Source: Acidovorax sp. HDW3 (GTDB taxonomy: Bacteria; Pseudomonadota; Gammaproteobacteria; Burkholderiales; Burkholderiaceae_C). Taken from it: DNA of 64,000 nucleotides. Under the pieces are notes generated by a model. That model saw only the letters and a program-made list of their open reading frames with translations. It was not told the DNA's origin and ran no database searches. Made by a program: the position numbers and the translations under genes. The stretch spans positions 1,532,001 through 1,596,000 of the forward strand of contig NZ_CP049885.1 of NCBI RefSeq assembly GCF_011303755.1, read 5' to 3'. The first letter of the stretch is position 1; each line of letters begins with the position of its first letter. This document shows positions 11,281 to 23,615 of this stretch, one piece after another.

Positions 11281-11305
11281 ATCAAAAAAGGCGCATAAAA
11301 GCGCC
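11281..11305 (-). terminator. Hairpin with T-run between iscR and iscS (possible attenuator)
   Basis: Read on the minus strand, GGCGC, loop TTTTAT and GCGCC are followed by TTTTTTGAT. This is a short intrinsic-terminator shape inside the operon. It could let iscR be expressed separately from iscSUA, as happens by other means in E. coli. Confidence 0.5.
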
Positions 11306-11320
11306 GGCAAACGCGCAGGT

Positions 11321-11857
11321 TTACAGCTTGGCAAAGGCATTGCCCAGGGCAAACACCGAGTTGGGCGCATTCACGCGGATGGGTTTGACCACCGGTTGGG
11401 TGGAAATGGCACGGCGCACCACGGGCTTGTCCTCGATCTGGATGCCTTTGGCGAGCTGCTCATCGACGAGTTTTTGCAAGGTGACGGAGTCCAAGAACTC
11501 CACCATGCGCTGGTTCAGCGCCGACCACAGGTCGTGCGTCATGCAGCGGCCCGATTCGCCCAGGCAGTTTTCCTTGCCGCCGCACTGGGTGGCGTCGATG
11601 GGTTCATCGACCGAGACGATGATGTCGGCTACGGTGATGTCGCCCGCCTTGCGCGCCAGGGTGTAGCCGCCGCCGGGGCCACGGGTGGACTCCACCAGCT
11701 CGTGGCGGCGCAGCTTGCCAAAGAGCTGCTCCAGGTAGGACAGGGAAATTTGCTGGCGCTGGCTGATGGCCGCCAAGGTAACGGGGCCGTTGTTCTGGCG
11801 CAGGGCCAGGTCGATCATGGCGGTGACCGCAAAACGGCCTTTGGTGGTGAGACGCAT
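11321..11857 (-). CDS. iscR: IscR, Rrf2-family Fe-S regulator
   Basis: [2Fe-2S]-sensing repressor of its own operon. The 178-aa protein starts MRLTTKGRFAVTAMIDLALR with a winged helix (LAAISQRQQISLSYLEQLF). Cluster ligands are in CGGKENCLGESGRCMTHDLW (Cys, Cys, Cys and His); the spacing is C-x5-C-x6-C, one residue longer in the second gap than in E. coli. First gene of the isc operon with a candidate IscR site in its promoter. Confidence 0.95.
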   Translation of the reverse strand: MRLTTKGRFAVTAMIDLALRQNNGPVTLAAISQRQQISLSYLEQLFGKLRRHELVESTRGPGGGYTLARKAGDITVADIIVSVDEPIDATQCGGKENCLGESGRCMTHDLWSALNQRMVEFLDSVTLQKLVDEQLAKGIQIEDKPVVRRAISTQPVVKPIRVNAPNSVFALGNAFAKL

Positions 11858-12003
11858 CGTGAGCTCCTCGGGTCAGGATTGGTAGTTATGGGAAATGCCG
11901 TGCACGCCCGGGTGAAGGCCGCACCGCACTGTCTCGCCCTTTGTTTCGCGCCGGGTGAGGCGCGACTCCCTTCATAATGGGCTGTTTTGTTGACTGTTTT
12001 GTG

Positions 12004-12044
12004 GGAGTATAACACCTATTCCCTAGTATTTTTGTCGGGTAAAT
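12004..12044 (-). promoter_or_regulatory. isc promoter with type-1-like IscR site
   Basis: On the minus strand a near-palindrome TTACCCGACAAAAATACTAG continuing GGAAT resembles the E. coli type 1 IscR consensus (ATASYYGACTRWWWYAGTCR and so on). A -10-like TATACT lies just downstream at 12006-12011. The site would overlap the promoter, which fits autorepression by holo-IscR. Confidence 0.6.
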
Positions 12045-12106
12045 TGTCTGCGCCTGGTCAAACAATCCCCCCAAAAGCGTCGCCCCCACGCATCACACAC
12101 GATACG

Positions 12107-14197
12107 TTACAAGCTGCCATGGGCGCCAAAAGCGCGCTCCTTGAGCAAAGCCAACTGATCGCGCACCTGCGCCGCCTGTTCAAACTCCAGGTTGCGCGCA
12201 TGTTCAAGCATGAGTTTCTCCAGGCGCTTGATCTCGCGCCCCATGTCTTTTTCCGGCATTTCTTCCACGCGGGCACGCTGCAGCGCCTCTTGCGCCAGGC
12301 GTTCAGCATCTTTGCCGGCCTTGTCGCTATAGACACCATCAATCAGGTCTTTCACCTGCTTGACAATGGCGCGCGGAGCAATTCCTTGTGCCTGGTTGTG
12401 CGCCAGCTGCTTGAGCCGCCGGCGCTCGGTCTCGCCAATGGCTTTTTTCATGGACTCGGTATGGCGGTCGGCATACAAGATCGCCTTGCCGTGCAGGTTG
12501 CGCGCCGCCCGGCCTATGGTCTGGATCAGGCTGCGCTCGGCGCGCAAAAAGCCTTCTTTGTCGGCATCCAAAATGGCCACCAGCGAGACTTCGGGGATAT
12601 CGAGGCCCTCGCGCAGCAGGTTGATGCCCACCAGCACGTCAAACATGCCCAGGCGCAGGTCGCGGATGATCTCCACGCGCTCGACCGTCTCCACATCGCT
12701 GTGCAGATAGCGCACCTTGACGCCGTTGTCCGCCAGGTAATCGGTCAGCTGCTCGGCCATGCGCTTGGTGAGCGTGGTGATGAGCACACGCTCCCCGGCC
12801 AGCACGCGCAGGCGGATTTCGTGCAGCACGTCATCGACCTGGCTGCTGGCCGGGCGCACTTCAATTTCCGGATCGACCAGCCCCGTGGGCCGCACCACCT
12901 GCTCCACCACCTGGCCGGCGTGCTGCTTTTCATAATCGGCCGGCGTGGCCGAGACAAAAATCACCTGGCGCATCCGCTGCTCGAACTCGGCAAACTTCAG
13001 GGGCCGGTTGTCCAGCGCCGACGGCAGGCGAAAGCCATAGTCCACCAGCGTGGTCTTGCGCGAGCGGTCACCGTTGTACATGGCGTTGAGCTGGCCGATC
13101 ATCTGGTGGCTCTCGTCCAAAAACATCAGCGCATCTGGCGGCAAATAATCCGTCAACGTCGAAGGCGGCTCGCCCGGCGCCGCGCCCGAGAGGTGGCGCG
13201 AGTAGTTCTCGATGCCCTTGCAGTGCCCGACTTCGCTCAGCATCTCCAGGTCAAAGCGCGTGCGCTGCGCCAGGCGCTGGGCCTCGACCAGCTTGCCCTC
13301 GCGCTCAAAAAATTCCAGACGCTGGCGCAGCTCCTCCTTGATGGTTTCCACCGCCGCCAGCACCTGGTCGCGTGGCGTGACGTAGTGGCTGCTGGGATAG
13401 ACGGTGAAGCGCAGGATTTTTTGCGCAATGCGGCCCGTGAGCGGGTCGAACAACTGCAGGCTCTCGACCTCGTCGTCGAACAGCTCGATGCGCAGCGCCA
13501 GCTCCGAATGCTCGGCCGGAAAGACGTCGATGGTGTCGCCGCGCACGCGGAATTTGCCGCGCGTGAACTCGGTGTCGTTGCGCTGGTACTGCATACGCAC
13601 CAACTGCGCAATCGCCTCGCGCTGGCCCAGCTTGTCGCCCGCGCGCAGCAGCATCACCATGCGGTGGTAGCTCTCGGGGTTGCCAATGCCGTAAATGGCC
13701 GACACGGTGGCGACGATGACCACGTCGCGCCGCTCCAAAAGGCTCTTGGTGCAGCTCAAACGCATCTGCTCGATGTGCTCGTTGATGGCGCTGTCCTTCT
13801 CGATGAACAGGTCGCGCTGCGGCACGTAGGCTTCGGGCTGGTAGTAGTCGTAGTAGCTGACGAAATACTCCACCGCATTCTTGGGGAAGAACTCGCGGAA
13901 TTCCGAATACAGCTGCGCCGCCAGCGTTTTATTCGGCGCAAAGACAATGGCCGGGCGCCCCAGCTGCGCGATCACGTTCGCCATGGTGAAGGTCTTGCCC
14001 GAGCCGGTGACGCCCAACAGCGTCTGGAACACCTCGCCGTTCTCCACGCCTTCCACCAACTGGGCAATGGCTGTCGGCTGGTCGCCCGCTGGCAGATAAG
14101 GCTGGAACAAGGAAAACGGCGAGTCGGGGTAATCCACAAACGCGCCCGCCGTGGGCGGTATTGCATCGTTTTGCATGGTGTGATGTGCAGCTGGCAT
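12107..14197 (-). CDS. uvrB: UvrB, excinuclease ABC subunit B
   Basis: Damage-verification helicase of nucleotide excision repair. The 696-aa protein contains Walker [14 protein letters not shown], the beta-hairpin/strand-insertion region [24 protein letters not shown] in [14 protein letters not shown], helicase motif [14 protein letters not shown], and the C-terminal UVR domain ([20 protein letters not shown]) that binds UvrC. Start at 14197 or seven codons later at MQNDAIPP. Transcribed away from the aminotransferase gene. Confidence 0.97.
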   Translation of the reverse strand: MPAAHHTMQNDAIPPTAGAFVDYPDSPFSLFQPYLPAGDQPTAIAQLVEGVENGEVFQTLLGVTGSGKTFTMANVIAQLGRPAIVFAPNKTLAAQLYSEFREFFPKNAVEYFVSYYDYYQPEAYVPQRDLFIEKDSAINEHIEQMRLSCTKSLLERRDVVIVATVSAIYGIGNPESYHRMVMLLRAGDKLGQREAIAQLVRMQYQRNDTEFTRGKFRVRGDTIDVFPAEHSELALRIELFDDEVESLQLFDPLTGRIAQKILRFTVYPSSHYVTPRDQVLAAVETIKEELRQRLEFFEREGKLVEAQRLAQRTRFDLEMLSEVGHCKGIENYSRHLSGAAPGEPPSTLTDYLPPDALMFLDESHQMIGQLNAMYNGDRSRKTTLVDYGFRLPSALDNRPLKFAEFEQRMRQVIFVSATPADYEKQHAGQVVEQVVRPTGLVDPEIEVRPASSQVDDVLHEIRLRVLAGERVLITTLTKRMAEQLTDYLADNGVKVRYLHSDVETVERVEIIRDLRLGMFDVLVGINLLREGLDIPEVSLVAILDADKEGFLRAERSLIQTIGRAARNLHGKAILYADRHTESMKKAIGETERRRLKQLAHNQAQGIAPRAIVKQVKDLIDGVYSDKAGKDAERLAQEALQRARVEEMPEKDMGREIKRLEKLMLEHARNLEFEQAAQVRDQLALLKERAFGAHGSL

Positions 14198-14276
14198 GGG
14201 GCGGGGTCGCTAAAATCGCAGGCTGGCCTGAGCCTAACCGCTTTCCCCTTTCTTCTCAGAACCCTCAAGGACGACC

Positions 14277-15473
14277 ATGTCTCTGTTCTCCGCCGTCGAA
14301 ATGGCCCCCCGCGACCCCATCCTGGGTCTGAACGAGCAATTCAACGCCGACACCAACCCCGCCAAGGTCAACCTCGGCGTGGGCGTGTACTTCGACGACA
14401 ACGGCAAGCTGCCCCTGCTGGCCTGCGTGCAAGCCGCTGAAAAAGCCATGATGGACAAGCCCGCCGCACGCGGCTACCTGCCCATCGACGGCATCGTCGC
14501 CTACGACAACGCCGTCAAGGCGCTGGTGTTTGGCGCTGAATCCGACGTGGTGCAGGCCGGGCGCGTCTCCACCGTGCAGGCCATTGGCGGCACGGGCGGC
14601 CTGAAGATTGGCGCCGACTTCCTGAAGAAAATCAGCCCCACGGCCAAGGTGCTGATCTCTGACCCGAGCTGGGAAAACCACCGCGCCATCTTCCAGAACG
14701 CCGGTTTTGAAGTCGGCAGCTACCGCTACTACGACGCCGCCACGCGCTCGGTCAACTTCGACGGCATGTTGGCCGACCTGAACGCTGCCGCCCCCGGCAC
14801 CATCGTCGTGCTGCACGCCTGCTGCCACAACCCCACGGGCTACGACATCACGCCCGCGCAGTGGGAGCAGGTGATTGCCGCCGTCAAGGCCAAGGGCCTG
14901 ACCGCCTTCCTCGACATGGCTTACCAGGGCTTTGGCCACGGCATTACCGAAGACGGCGCGGTGATTGGCAAATTCGTCGCCGCCGGCCTGAACATCTTCG
15001 TTTCCACCAGCTTCTCCAAGAGCTTCAGCCTCTACGGCGAGCGCGTGGGCGCGCTGTCCGTCGTCGCCAACGACAAGGAAGAAGCCGCGCGCGTGCTCAG
15101 CCAGCTCAAAATCGTCATCCGCACCAACTACAGCAACCCGCCCACGCACGGCGGCGCAGTGGTGGCTGCGGTGCTGAACAACCCCGAGCTGCGCGCCCTG
15201 TGGGAAAAAGAGCTGGGCGAGATGCGCGTGCGCATCAAGGCCATGCGCCAAAAGCTGGTCGATGGCCTCAAGGCCGCTGGCGTGCAGCAGGATATGTCGT
15301 TCATCACCACGCAGATCGGCATGTTCAGCTACTCGGGCCTGTCGAAAGACCAAATGGTGCGCCTGCGCAGCGAGTTTGGCGTCTATGGCACGGATACCGG
15401 TCGCATGTGCGTGGCCGCGCTCAACAGCAAGAACATCGACTACGTCTGCCAGGCGATTGCCAAGGTGATGTAA
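14277..15473 (+). CDS. Aspartate/aromatic amino acid aminotransferase (class I, PLP)
   Basis: Cytoplasmic transaminase moving amino groups between aspartate or aromatic amino acids and 2-oxoglutarate. The 398-aa length and starting MSLFSAVEMAPRDPILGLNE match the AspC/TyrB subgroup. The substrate-binding HACCHNPTGYD and the PLP lysine in STSFSKSFSLYGERVGAL are visible. The C-terminal Arg region (DTGRMCVAALN) binds the distal carboxylate. The exact amino-acid preference cannot be decided. Divergent from uvrB; followed by a strong terminator. Confidence 0.9.
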   Translation: MSLFSAVEMAPRDPILGLNEQFNADTNPAKVNLGVGVYFDDNGKLPLLACVQAAEKAMMDKPAARGYLPIDGIVAYDNAVKALVFGAESDVVQAGRVSTVQAIGGTGGLKIGADFLKKISPTAKVLISDPSWENHRAIFQNAGFEVGSYRYYDAATRSVNFDGMLADLNAAAPGTIVVLHACCHNPTGYDITPAQWEQVIAAVKAKGLTAFLDMAYQGFGHGITEDGAVIGKFVAAGLNIFVSTSFSKSFSLYGERVGALSVVANDKEEAARVLSQLKIVIRTNYSNPPTHGGAVVAAVLNNPELRALWEKELGEMRVRIKAMRQKLVDGLKAAGVQQDMSFITTQIGMFSYSGLSKDQMVRLRSEFGVYGTDTGRMCVAALNSKNIDYVCQAIAKVM

Positions 15474-15494
15474 GCCTGCCATTCGCAGCCACAA

Positions 15495-15537
15495 TAAAAC
15501 CGCCCGCAAGCCCTGGAGCTTGCAGGCGGCTTTTTCA
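15495..15537 (+). terminator. Intrinsic terminator after the aminotransferase gene
   Basis: CCGCCCGCAAGC pairs with GCTTGCAGGCGG (one mismatch) around CCTGGA, followed by CTTTTTC. Confidence 0.8.
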
Positions 15538-15564
15538 TGTCTTTAGGGGCATTTTAAGACCCTA

Positions 15565-15608
15565 AGGCGCGCAAATAAAGCGCAAGCAGCTATGCTATTT
15601 ATAGCAAA
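15565..15608. repeat. Half copy of the intergenic hairpin repeat
   Basis: AAAGCGCAAGCAGCTATGCT followed by ATTTATAGC carries the right arm GCGCAAGCAGCTAT without a matching left arm. It lies between the aminotransferase terminator and the clpA stop. The arm is identical to the GCGCAAGCAGCTAT found in most repeated integron cassettes. Confidence 0.55.
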
Positions 15609-17954
<2,346 letters not shown>

Positions 17955-18006
17955 GAGAGAACTCCTTGGGGCTTGCGTTAAAGGGAAAGTCGGGGCGCGA
18001 GCCCCT

Positions 18007-18378
18007 TTATTCAACGGGTTCCGTAATGGCCTGCAACGGGTGGCCGGCCTGGTGGGCAGCAGCGAGCACCTGCTCGACCTTGGTGCTGGCCACATCGTGG
18101 GTATAGATGCCGCACACACCCCGGCCATCGAGGTGGATGTGCAGCATGATCTGCGTCGCGGTTTCGCGGTCTTTGCCAAAAAACTCCTGCAGCACGACCA
18201 CCACGAACTCCATCGGCGTGTAGTCGTCATTGAGCATCACGACCTGGTGCATACGCGGCGGCTGCACGCGCTGGGCCTGGCGCTCGGCCACGACCGAGCC
18301 GCCTTCATCCACGCCAGGGGCGGCGGCGGGTGGGCTGCGCAAGGGACGGGGAGGAATCGTTGCCATGGTGAATTTCAT
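18007..18378 (-). CDS. clpS: ClpS, adaptor for ClpAP
   Basis: N-end-rule adaptor that delivers substrates to ClpA. The folded domain is clear: [40 protein letters not shown] and [15 protein letters not shown]. It follows an unstructured N-terminal arm rich in Pro/Ala. It begins at 18378 (MKFTMAT) or at the Met four codons later. 52 nt upstream of clpA. Confidence 0.94.
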   Translation of the reverse strand: MKFTMATIPPRPLRSPPAAAPGVDEGGSVVAERQAQRVQPPRMHQVVMLNDDYTPMEFVVVVLQEFFGKDRETATQIMLHIHLDGRGVCGIYTHDVASTKVEQVLAAAHQAGHPLQAITEPVE

Positions 18379-18461
18379 TCTAGCGAGGCCAACGCCGGGC
18401 GTTGGCAGGTAAATATGACGCTGCGGCGGTGTATTTCAAGTGATGCGCCGCTGGCAACGGT

Positions 18462-21400
18462 TCAGTCGTACACCACCTGGGCCAGGCCGCCCTCGGCCTG
18501 CGCCGACCAGGCGGCGAGCGCGGCATCGCAGGGGTAAAAACGCACGCCGTCGCCCAGCTGCAGCTCGGCCTGGGCGCCCTCCTGGCCCGGGGCGGCGGCG
18601 GGGCACTGCAGCGACAGGCGCAGGCGCAGGCCCTGCAGCAGCTCGCCGTGCTCCGTCTCCTGGCGCCGGGGGGCAAACTCCTGCAGCAGGCGCGCGAGCT
18701 GCGGCAGCAGCGCCGGCCCCTGCGCGCCGACTGGCAGGTGCAGGTAGCGGCCAAAGCGGCAACGCGCGTCCGCCAGGCTCCACAGCTGCTGCACCTTCAC
18801 GCGCAGGCCACCGCTGAAGTGGTCGAGCTGCAGGCGGCCGCTGACCAGCACGAACTCGTCGTCCTTGAGCAACTCGCGGTGCGCATCCAGCAGCGCCTCG
18901 TCGGCCGAGGCTTCGATGGCGCGCGATTTGTCGTCGAGCCTGAACAGCCCCAGGCGCCCGCGCTGGCCGTTGATGACGCGCAGCTCGCTGACGATGCCGC
19001 ACAGCAGCTGCGGCTCGCGGCTATCCTGCAGCTCGGCAATCTTGGTGCGTACGAAGCGGCGCACCTCGGCCTCGACTTCATCAAACAAATGGCCCGAGAG
19101 GTAAAAGCCGATGGCGGTTTTTTCCTGCAGCAGGCGCTCCTTCACGCCCCAGGGCCGGGCCGGCACCAGCTCGGGCTCCTGCGTGCTGCTGCCGTGGGCG
19201 TCGCCGTCCATCATGTCGAACAGGCCGCCCTGGTTGGCATTGGCGATCTGGGCGTTGGCAAAGTCAAAGGCGCGGTCGATGGATGCCACCAGCTCGGCGC
19301 GGTTGCGGTGGATGGCATCAAAGGCGCCGGCCTTGATGAGCGCTTCGAGCGTGCGCTTGTTCAGGCGTGCGCGATCGACGCGCACACAAAAATCGAACAG
19401 GCTCTTGAACGGCCCCTTTTCATCGCCGCGCGGGCCTGTGCCCTGGCCTTCGCGCGCCGCGACGATGGCCTCGATCGCCTGCTGGCCCGTGCCCTTGATG
19501 GCGCCCAGGCCGTAGCGGATCACCTGGTCGGTCACGGGCTCGAAGCGGTAGCGGCCCCGGTTCACGTCCGGCGGCTCGAACGACAGGCCCTCCTTCACAG
19601 CATCCTCGTACAGCACCTTGAGCTTGTCGGTGTCGTCCATTTCCACCGTCATGTTGGCGCAGAAGAACTCGGCCTTGTAGTGCACCTTGAGCCAGCCGGT
19701 GTGGTACGCCAGCAGCGAGTAGGCGGCGGCGTGCGACTTGTTGAAGCCGTAGCCGGCGAATTTCTCCATCAGGTCGAACACTTCGTCGGCCTTGGCTTCG
19801 CTGATGCCTTTTTCTGCCGCGCCCTTGCGGAAGATGGCGCGGTGCTCGGCCATTTCCTCGGCCTTTTTCTTGCCCATGGCGCGGCGCAGCATGTCGGCGC
19901 CGCCCAGGCTGTAGCCGCCGAGCACCTGCGCCGTCTGCATCACCTGCTCCTGGTACACCATGATGCCGTAGGTCTCGGCCAGCACGGGTTCGACCAGCGG
20001 GTGCGGGTACTCCACCACCTCCTTGCCGTGCTTGCGGTTCACAAAGCTCGGGATCAGGTCCATGGGGCCCGGGCGGTACAGGGCGTTGAGGGCGATCAGG
20101 TCTTCGAGGCGGCTGGGCTTGGCCTCCTTGAGCATCCCCTGCATCCCCCGGCTTTCAAACTGGAACACGGCCTCGGTGCGGCCTTCGGAGAACAGGCGGT
20201 AGGTGGGGCCGTCGTCGAGCGGGATGTTTTCAAACGCAAAGTTTTCCTGGCCCTTGTGGCGTTTCTGGATGAATTCGCGCGCAATCTCCAGGATGGTGAG
20301 TGTGGCCAGGCCCAGAAAGTCGAACTTCACCAGGCCGATGGCCTCGACATCGTCCTTGTCGTACTGGCTCACCGCCGATTCGCTGCCGGGCTGCTGGTAC
20401 AGCGGGCAAAAATCGGTCAGCTTGCCCGGCGCAATCAGCACGCCGCCGGCGTGCATACCGATGTTGCGCGTCATGCCCTCCAACTGCTGCGCCATCTCGA
20501 TGATGGTGCGCACGTCTTCCTCGTTCTTCACGCGCTCGTAGAGCTGCGGTTCGAGTTCGAGGGCGTAATTGTTCTTGTCGCCCTCTTTCTTGGGCTCGGG
20601 CGGATAGGCCAGGGTGTAGGTCTGGCCGGGTTTGCCGGGCACCAATTTAGAGATGCCGTCGCAAAAGTTGTAGCTCATGTCCATGACGCGGCCCACGTCA
20701 CGGATCGCCGCCTTGGCCGCCATGGTGCCGAAGGTGGCAATCTGGCTGACGGCGTTCTTGCCGTACTTGTCCTTCACGTAGTCGATCACGCGGTCGCGGT
20801 TGCCCTGGCAGAAATCGATGTCGAAGTCGGGCATGGAGACGCGCTCGGGGTTCAAAAACCGCTCGAACAGCAGGTTGTACTGCAGCGGGTCGAGGTCGGT
20901 GATCTTGAGCGCATAGGCCACCAGCGAGCCCGCGCCCGAGCCCCGGCCCGGCCCCACCGGGCAGCCGTTGTTCTTGGCCCACTGGATGAAGTCGCCCACG
21001 ATCAAAAAGTAGCCCGGAAAACCCATTTTCAAGATGGTGCCGAGCTCGAACTCCAACCGCTCTTCGTAGCGCGGTCGCTGCTGCTCTCGCTCGGCCTCAT
21101 TCGGGTACAGGTGCTGCAGGCGCTCCTTCAAGCCCTCGTGCGAGGCGTAACGGAAGTACTCCTCGATCGGCATCCCGTTGGGCGTCGGAAAGTCCGGCAG
21201 CTGCGGCTTGCCCAGCACCAGCGTGAGGTTGCAGCGCTTGGCGATCTCCACGGTGTTTTCAAGGGCACTGGGCACATCGGCAAAGCGCCGCTGCATCTGC
21301 GCCGTGCTCTGGAAGTACTGCTCGCGCGTAAAGCGGCGCACGCGGCGCGGGTTGGCCAGGATTTCGCCTTCGGCAATGCACACCCGGGCCTCGTGCGCCT

Positions 21401-22016
21401 CGTACTCGTCCTCGGTCTGGAACTGGATCGGGTGCGTGGCTACCACGGGCAGCTGCAGGCGCGCCGCCAGGGCCACGGCGGCCGCGACATGGGTTTCATC
21501 GTCGGCGCGGCCGGCGCGCTGCAGCTCCAGGTAGAAGCGGTGCACAAAAATACCGCCCAGGCGCAGCGCCACGTCGGCCGCGCCGGCCTCGTCGCCGCGC
21601 AGCAGCGCCTGGCCCACCGGCCCGGCCTGCGCACCCGAGAGCGCGATCAGCCCCGCGTGCAGCTCCTGCAGCCAGGCCCAGGTGCACACGGCCGTAGTCT
21701 TGACGACGTTGCGCGTCCAGGCGCGCGCCAGCAGCTCGCACAGATTGAGGTAGCCCTCGCGGTTTTGCACCAGCAGCAGGATGCGCGTGGGCGCGCCGCC
21801 GCCCGCGTCTTCGAGGAAAACTTCAGCGCCCAGCACCGGCTTGACGCCCTTGCCCCGGCTTTCCTTGTAAAACTTGATGGCGCCAAAGAGGTTGTTCAGA
21901 TCCGTAATCGCCATCGCCGGCTGCTGGTCGCGGCTGGCGGCGCGGGCCAGTTCGTCGATGCGGGTGATGCCGTCAACGACGGAAAATTCGGTGTGCAGGC
22001 GCAGGTGTACAAACAT
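18462..22016 (-). CDS. dnaE: DNA polymerase III alpha subunit
   Basis: Replicative DNA polymerase of 1184 aa. An N-terminal PHP domain (MFVHLRLHTEFSVVDGITRI) is followed by the C-family palm with catalytic aspartates in SMPDFDIDFCQGNRDRVIDY and LVKFDFLGLATLTIL. The fingers region contains IPLDDGPTYRLF. The helix-hairpin-helix and OB/tau-binding segments come after it. Length and order match housekeeping dnaE1. Reads divergently from bamD. Confidence 0.97.
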   Translation of the reverse strand: MFVHLRLHTEFSVVDGITRIDELARAASRDQQPAMAITDLNNLFGAIKFYKESRGKGVKPVLGAEVFLEDAGGGAPTRILLLVQNREGYLNLCELLARAWTRNVVKTTAVCTWAWLQELHAGLIALSGAQAGPVGQALLRGDEAGAADVALRLGGIFVHRFYLELQRAGRADDETHVAAAVALAARLQLPVVATHPIQFQTEDEYEAHEARVCIAEGEILANPRRVRRFTREQYFQSTAQMQRRFADVPSALENTVEIAKRCNLTLVLGKPQLPDFPTPNGMPIEEYFRYASHEGLKERLQHLYPNEAEREQQRPRYEERLEFELGTILKMGFPGYFLIVGDFIQWAKNNGCPVGPGRGSGAGSLVAYALKITDLDPLQYNLLFERFLNPERVSMPDFDIDFCQGNRDRVIDYVKDKYGKNAVSQIATFGTMAAKAAIRDVGRVMDMSYNFCDGISKLVPGKPGQTYTLAYPPEPKKEGDKNNYALELEPQLYERVKNEEDVRTIIEMAQQLEGMTRNIGMHAGGVLIAPGKLTDFCPLYQQPGSESAVSQYDKDDVEAIGLVKFDFLGLATLTILEIAREFIQKRHKGQENFAFENIPLDDGPTYRLFSEGRTEAVFQFESRGMQGMLKEAKPSRLEDLIALNALYRPGPMDLIPSFVNRKHGKEVVEYPHPLVEPVLAETYGIMVYQEQVMQTAQVLGGYSLGGADMLRRAMGKKKAEEMAEHRAIFRKGAAEKGISEAKADEVFDLMEKFAGYGFNKSHAAAYSLLAYHTGWLKVHYKAEFFCANMTVEMDDTDKLKVLYEDAVKEGLSFEPPDVNRGRYRFEPVTDQVIRYGLGAIKGTGQQAIEAIVAAREGQGTGPRGDEKGPFKSLFDFCVRVDRARLNKRTLEALIKAGAFDAIHRNRAELVASIDRAFDFANAQIANANQGGLFDMMDGDAHGSSTQEPELVPARPWGVKERLLQEKTAIGFYLSGHLFDEVEAEVRRFVRTKIAELQDSREPQLLCGIVSELRVINGQRGRLGLFRLDDKSRAIEASADEALLDAHRELLKDDEFVLVSGRLQLDHFSGGLRVKVQQLWSLADARCRFGRYLHLPVGAQGPALLPQLARLLQEFAPRRQETEHGELLQGLRLRLSLQCPAAAPGQEGAQAELQLGDGVRFYPCDAALAAWSAQAEGGLAQVVYD

Positions 22017-22082
22017 CCCCAGGATTTTAAGTTCCCCCTCGCTACAATGCCCGGTTTGTCCCTCGCCAGAAAGCTGCTCACC

Positions 22083-22889
22083 ATGCTGCGTGCCCCCCTG
22101 CCCTTTTCCTCAGCCTTCACGGCCCTGCTGGCCGCCGGCCTGATCGCGGGCTGCGCGAGCAGCAACGAGGACAAGACCGCCGGCTGGAGCCCCGACAAGA
22201 TTTACGCCGAAGCGCGCGACGAGATGAACGGCGGCGCTTACGACAAGGCCGTGCCGCTGTTTGAAAAGCTCGAAGGCCGCGCCGCCGGCACACCGCTGGC
22301 GCAGCAAGCACAACTTGACAAAGCCTACGCCCAGTACAAGGGCGGCGAAAAAGCCCAGGCCCTGGCCACGCTCGACCGCTTTTTGAAGCTACACCCAGCC
22401 AGCCCAGCAGCGGATTACGCGCTCTACCTCAAGGGCCTGGTCAACTTCAACGACAACCTGGGCATGTTCTCCTGGATCTCGCGCCAGGATCTGTCCGAGC
22501 GCGACCAGAAGGCGGCCAAGGACTCCTACGAGTCGTTTCGCGAGCTGTCCACGCGCTTTCCCGATTCGCGCTACGCCGCCGATGCACGCCAGCGCATGAC
22601 CTACATCGTCAACGCCTTGGCGCAGTACGAGGTGCATGTGGCGCGCTACTACTACGAGCGCGGCGCCTACGTCGCTGCCGTGGCGCGGGCGCAGCAGGCG
22701 ATTGCCGACTACCAGAACGTGCCCGCCACCGAGGAGGCGCTGTACATCCTGATCCGCTCCTACGACGCGCTGGGCATGACCCAGCTGCGCGACGACGCCC
22801 AGCGCGTGATGCAGGCCTCGTACCCGCAAAGCGCCTACATGCAAAGCGGCTTCAAGGCCAAGGACAACCCCTGGTGGAAATTCTGGTAA
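22083..22889 (+). CDS. bamD: BamD, outer-membrane assembly lipoprotein
   Basis: Essential lipoprotein of the BAM complex that inserts beta-barrels in the outer membrane. From the ATG at 22083 there is a lipoprotein signal ending LLAAGLIAGC (lipobox, Cys acylated). Five TPR-like repeats follow (for example YDKAVPLFEKLEGRAAGTPL; AVARAQQAIADYQNVPATEE). The C-terminus is NPWWKFW. An in-frame ATG 12 codons upstream would give a longer signal. Divergent from dnaE and closed by a terminator. Confidence 0.93.
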   Translation: MLRAPLPFSSAFTALLAAGLIAGCASSNEDKTAGWSPDKIYAEARDEMNGGAYDKAVPLFEKLEGRAAGTPLAQQAQLDKAYAQYKGGEKAQALATLDRFLKLHPASPAADYALYLKGLVNFNDNLGMFSWISRQDLSERDQKAAKDSYESFRELSTRFPDSRYAADARQRMTYIVNALAQYEVHVARYYYERGAYVAAVARAQQAIADYQNVPATEEALYILIRSYDALGMTQLRDDAQRVMQASYPQSAYMQSGFKAKDNPWWKFW

Positions 22890-22927
22890 GCAGCCCCCCA
22901 AAAAAAATCCGAAAAAATCTCCAAAAG

Positions 22928-22960
22928 AAACGGCCCGCACGCAGCGGGCCATTTTTTTAT
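22928..22960 (+). terminator. Bidirectional terminator between bamD and the CoA-transferase operon
   Basis: GGCCCGC, loop ACGCA and GCGGGCC, with A-rich sequence before and ATTTTTTTAT after. The hairpin can serve both convergent genes. Confidence 0.8.
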
Positions 22961-22972
22961 CTGCCGAAAAAC

Positions 22973-23611
22973 TCAGCGCCGCAGCGGCACACCAGTCTGG
23001 CTCTGGATTTCTTCAAACGTCACATCCGGCGCCAGCTCGACGAGCCGCAGGCCCTCGGGCGTGACGTCCATCACGCCCAGGTCGGTGATGATGCGGTTGA
23101 CCACGCCCACGCCCGTCAGCGGCAGGGTGCAGGCGGGCAGGATTTTCAAATCCGTGCTGCCGTCTTTTTTCTTGGCGACGTGCTCCATGAGCACGATCAC
23201 GCGCTTGACGCCGGCCACCAGGTCCATGGCGCCGCCCATGCCCTTGACCATCTTGCCCGGGATCATCCAGTTGGCCAGATCGCCCTTCTCGCTCACCTGC
23301 ATGGCGCCGAGGATGGAGAGGTTGATCTTGCCGCCCCGGATCATGGCAAAGCTCTGGTCGGAGCTGAAAATGGCCGAGCCCGGCAGCGTCGTCACGGTTT
23401 GCTTGCCGGCGTTGATGAGGTCGGCGTCCACCTGCGCCTCGGTCGGGAAGGGGCCAATGCCCAGCATCCCGTTCTCCGACTGCAGCCACACCTCCTTGTC
23501 GCCGGTGTGGTTGGCCACCAGGGTCGGGATGCCGATGCCGAGGTTGACGTAGAAGCCGTCCTGCAGCTCTTGCGCCGCACGGGCGGCCATTTGGTCTTGC
23601 GTCCAGGGCAT
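22973..23611 (-). CDS. 3-oxoacid CoA-transferase subunit B
   Basis: Beta subunit of a succinyl-CoA:3-ketoacid (or 3-oxoadipate) CoA-transferase. The 212-aa chain begins [20 protein letters not shown], has the glycine loop [13 protein letters not shown], and carries the catalytic glutamate in [10 protein letters not shown]. It sits 4 nt after the alpha-subunit stop. The pairing suggests use of acetoacetate or another 3-oxoacid; the acyl substrate cannot be fixed from sequence. Confidence 0.93.
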   Translation of the reverse strand: MPWTQDQMAARAAQELQDGFYVNLGIGIPTLVANHTGDKEVWLQSENGMLGIGPFPTEAQVDADLINAGKQTVTTLPGSAIFSSDQSFAMIRGGKINLSILGAMQVSEKGDLANWMIPGKMVKGMGGAMDLVAGVKRVIVLMEHVAKKKDGSTDLKILPACTLPLTGVGVVNRIITDLGVMDVTPEGLRLVELAPDVTFEEIQSQTGVPLRR

Positions 23612-23615
23612 GGGA

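Noticed and set aside
18648..22046. Very long plus-strand frame opposite dnaE (continuing into bamD)
   Set aside because: It is a GC-rich antisense shadow of dnaE; its only real part is the bamD gene at the end, which has its own start and lipoprotein signal.
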